The position numbers and the translations under genes are program-made. A stretch of DNA of 7,183 bases, taken from Propionibacteriaceae bacterium. Lineage in GTDB: Bacteria > Actinomycetota > Actinomycetes > Propionibacteriales > Propionibacteriaceae. The notes beneath the pieces were generated by a model. The model was not told the DNA's origin. It saw nothing but the letters and a program-made list of their open reading frames with translations, and ran no database searches. Positions 6,486 through 7,183 of the stretch are shown in pieces (positions within the stretch are counted from its first letter, which is position 1; the number at the start of each line of letters is the position of its first letter). The stretch covers positions 1 to 7,183 of the forward strand of contig DAIESZ010000273.1 of NCBI GenBank assembly GCA_027346035.1, written 5' to 3'.

Positions 6486-6742
6486 AACTGGGTCGCGCTG
6501 GAGAACCCCCCGCAACCCCGCCGTCTTCACAGTCGCCCTCGCGGTTGCCTCCGCGCAACGGGCGAAGGTCCCCGTGAGCGGGCCCTGTCGCCGATCCCCC
6601 TCTTCCCGAGCGGCGGCGAAGCCTCGTCACTGTCCGAGGATCCGGCGGCTAGGCGCAGGTACTTCGCCGTGGTTCCAAGATCTAACGCACTGATCGACCA
6701 ACCGGGCGTAACGCGCCAGGACCGCCCAGCGATATCTGTTGT

Positions 6743-6791
6743 GACGGAGCCTCGTCCCACCCAGGGGGTGTGGATGCGATGGGGCTCCGTC
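6743..6791. repeat. Nested inverted repeat, 9-bp outer stem
   Basis: GACGGAGCC (6743-6751) and GGCTCCGTC (6783-6791) are perfect complements around a 31-nt loop. The loop carries an inner CACCC-AGG-GGGTG hairpin (6758-6770). It could be a structured RNA element, a terminator or a small mobile-element remnant; I cannot distinguish these. Confidence 0.5.
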
Positions 6792-6820
6792 CTTGTCGGC
6801 GAACCTACAGCGGACGTTCT

Positions 6821-6836
6821 CGCGCCAACTGGCGCG
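6821..6836. repeat. 16-bp inverted repeat
   Basis: CGCGCCA (6821-6827), AC, TGGCGCG (6830-6836): perfect 7-bp arms with a 2-nt centre, an operator-like shape in the dyad-rich intergenic region. Confidence 0.4.
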
Positions 6837-6885
6837 GGTTAGCTACGTCTGGCTTTGGCACACCGGGCGTGGATAAGCGTGCGGG

Positions 6886-6907
6886 CAACATGTCCTAGAT
6901 GATGTTG
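6886..6907. repeat. Inverted repeat with 10-nt spacer
   Basis: CAACAT (6886-6891) and ATGTTG (6902-6907) are perfect 6-bp arms with a 10-nt spacer, the same spacer as the dyad at 1979-2006. ACATGTC, found in both arms of that dyad, also occurs here at 6888-6894. Confidence 0.35.
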
Positions 6908-6920
6908 GTCTGTCATGAAA

Positions 6921-6937
6921 CGCGACATAATGTCGCG
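6921..6937. promoter_or_regulatory. 17-bp perfect palindrome, TetR-like operator candidate over a possible -10
   Basis: CGCGACAT-A-ATGTCGCG has perfect 8-bp arms around one base, the size and symmetry typical of TetR-family operators. On the plus strand it contains CATAAT (6926-6931), a 5/6 match to a TATAAT -10. TTGGTC (6905-6910) lies 15 nt upstream of that, a short spacing for a -35. A bound repressor would block this promoter and so control the gene to the right. The palindrome is certain; promoter and regulator are inferred. Confidence 0.5.
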
Positions 6938-6943
6938 CCCGCT

Positions 6944-6984
6944 GCAGCCGCCCGGCCTCGCCCCCCCGGGGCTCGGGCGGCTGC
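6944..6984. other. Strong GC-rich hairpin in the leader of the right-hand gene
   Basis: GCAGCCGCCCG (6944-6954) and CGGGCGGCTGC (6974-6984) are perfect 11-bp arms around a 19-nt loop that itself contains CCCC/GGGG. It begins 6 nt after the palindrome at 6921-6937 and is followed by GTGTTTGC rather than a U-tract. It may be a factor-dependent or U-less terminator, or a 5'-leader structure of the right-hand transcript. Confidence 0.5.
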
Positions 6985-7134
6985 GGTGTTTGCATGGATT
7001 CCCAGTCCGACGCCCTTGGTCAGGCCGCGATGGTGGACCTGTCGCTGGTGGGTGCCTTCGCGCAGTCCTCGACCGCCGTTCGGCGGGTGGTGCAACCTTT
7101 CGGATCGCGGCGGCGTGTATGGGGTAGATGGCCG

Positions 7135-7158
7135 GGCGAGAGGACCAGGCGAGAGGAC
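7135..7158 (+). repeat. Tandem 11-bp repeat containing two Shine-Dalgarno-like cores
   Basis: GGCGAGAGGAC occurs at 7135-7145 and 7148-7158, separated by CA (13-bp period). The second copy's GAGAGGA ends about 5 nt before the GTG at 7163 and is the likely ribosome-binding site; the first copy duplicates it. Confidence 0.6.
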
Positions 7159-7162
7159 GTAG

Positions 7163-7183
7163 GTGGCCGATCAGGAGTTCGAC
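7163..7183 (+). CDS. Start of an unidentified plus-strand gene, cut by the right edge
   Basis: GTG at 7163 follows the purine-rich GAGAGGA with about 5 nt spacing and opens the frame MADQEFD, whose codons mostly end in G or C. An acidic start of this kind directly before a hydrophobic strand is typical of FAD/NAD(P)-binding Rossmann enzymes (for example DVVVVGAG after EFD), so an FAD-dependent dehydrogenase would not surprise me. Seven codons cannot establish that. The frame starting at ATG 6994 is also open through the edge in another phase, so this call depends mainly on the ribosome-binding site. Confidence 0.45.

Larger units (their letters stand above)
6486..7162. other. Long intergenic stretch without a confident gene
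   Basis: About 680 bp upstream of both the 2TM gene (minus) and the putative gene at the right edge (plus). The open frames here are overlapping, low-complexity, Arg/Pro-rich and without ribosome-binding sites, so I call none of them. I searched by eye for tRNA, riboswitch and small stable RNA signatures and recognised none. The right half (6743-6984) holds several perfect inverted repeats listed separately, suggesting regulatory or structured DNA/RNA. The stretch between 6486 and 6742 shows nothing I can name. Confidence 0.6.

Noticed and set aside
6475..6630. 52-codon N-terminal extension of the 2TM protein
   Set aside because: Arg/Gly-rich sequence without family support; GGGAG marks ATG 6474.
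6527..6760. Minus-strand open frame of 77 codons upstream of the 2TM gene
   Set aside because: GTG start without ribosome-binding site; no recognisable domain, and overlaps other equally weak frames.
6438..6842. Plus-strand open frame of 134 codons
   Set aside because: Overlaps the 2TM gene antisense, has no initiation signal and reads as low complexity.
6640..6990. Insertion-sequence remnant
   Set aside because: Several inverted repeats are present, but there is no transposase fragment, no matching terminal repeat pair with target duplication, and no end sequence I recognise.
1..7183. tRNA, rRNA, CRISPR array or known riboswitch
   Set aside because: Looked for cloverleaf arms, repeated spacers and conserved riboswitch cores on both strands; none seen by eye.

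Overview
The window is high-GC DNA with strong G/C bias at third codon positions, GTG starts, long spurious antisense ORFs and a possible leaderless promoter. This all points to an actinobacterium; I cannot name the genus. The organisation is that of a small-carboxylate uptake and CoA-activation locus. It runs into a broken thiolase and then an unrelated small membrane-protein gene.

Layout. Positions 1-1891 (minus strand) hold the start of a branched-chain-amino-acid/HAAT-type ABC transporter operon. A lipoprotein substrate-binding protein comes first (701-1891), followed 5 nt later by a LivG-type ATPase that runs off the left edge (1-695). Permease and second ATPase genes are expected beyond the edge. 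A 173-bp divergent region (1892-2064) with several dyads separates this operon from a 615-residue GAF + PucR/CdaR-type regulator on the plus strand (2065-3912). Tail-to-tail with the regulator is a CaiC-like acyl-CoA synthetase on the minus strand (3947-5500). A second divergent region (5501-5645) leads to a plus-strand thiolase that is cut off after 161 residues and has Arg where the catalytic Cys should be (5646-6131). One base further on, a small 2TM-domain membrane protein ends on the minus strand (6133-6474). The last ~690 bp holds no confident gene but is rich in inverted repeats. It ends with what looks like the first seven codons of another plus-strand gene (7163-7183).

How the parts may work together (inference). 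The binding protein and ABC ATPase would import an organic acid or amino-acid-like compound. The ligase would convert it to a CoA thioester, and a thiolase would cleave it further. The GAF/PucR regulator, divergent from the transporter, would sense the compound or a metabolite and act at the dyads between it and the transporter. The thiolase is dead on two independent counts, so the catabolic branch appears truncated here, probably by a deletion or recombination ending next to the 2TM gene. I see no CRISPR array, tRNA, rRNA, transposase or recognisable new defence-type system. The most unusual items are the doubly damaged thiolase with its sharp junction and the dyad-rich right-hand intergenic region.
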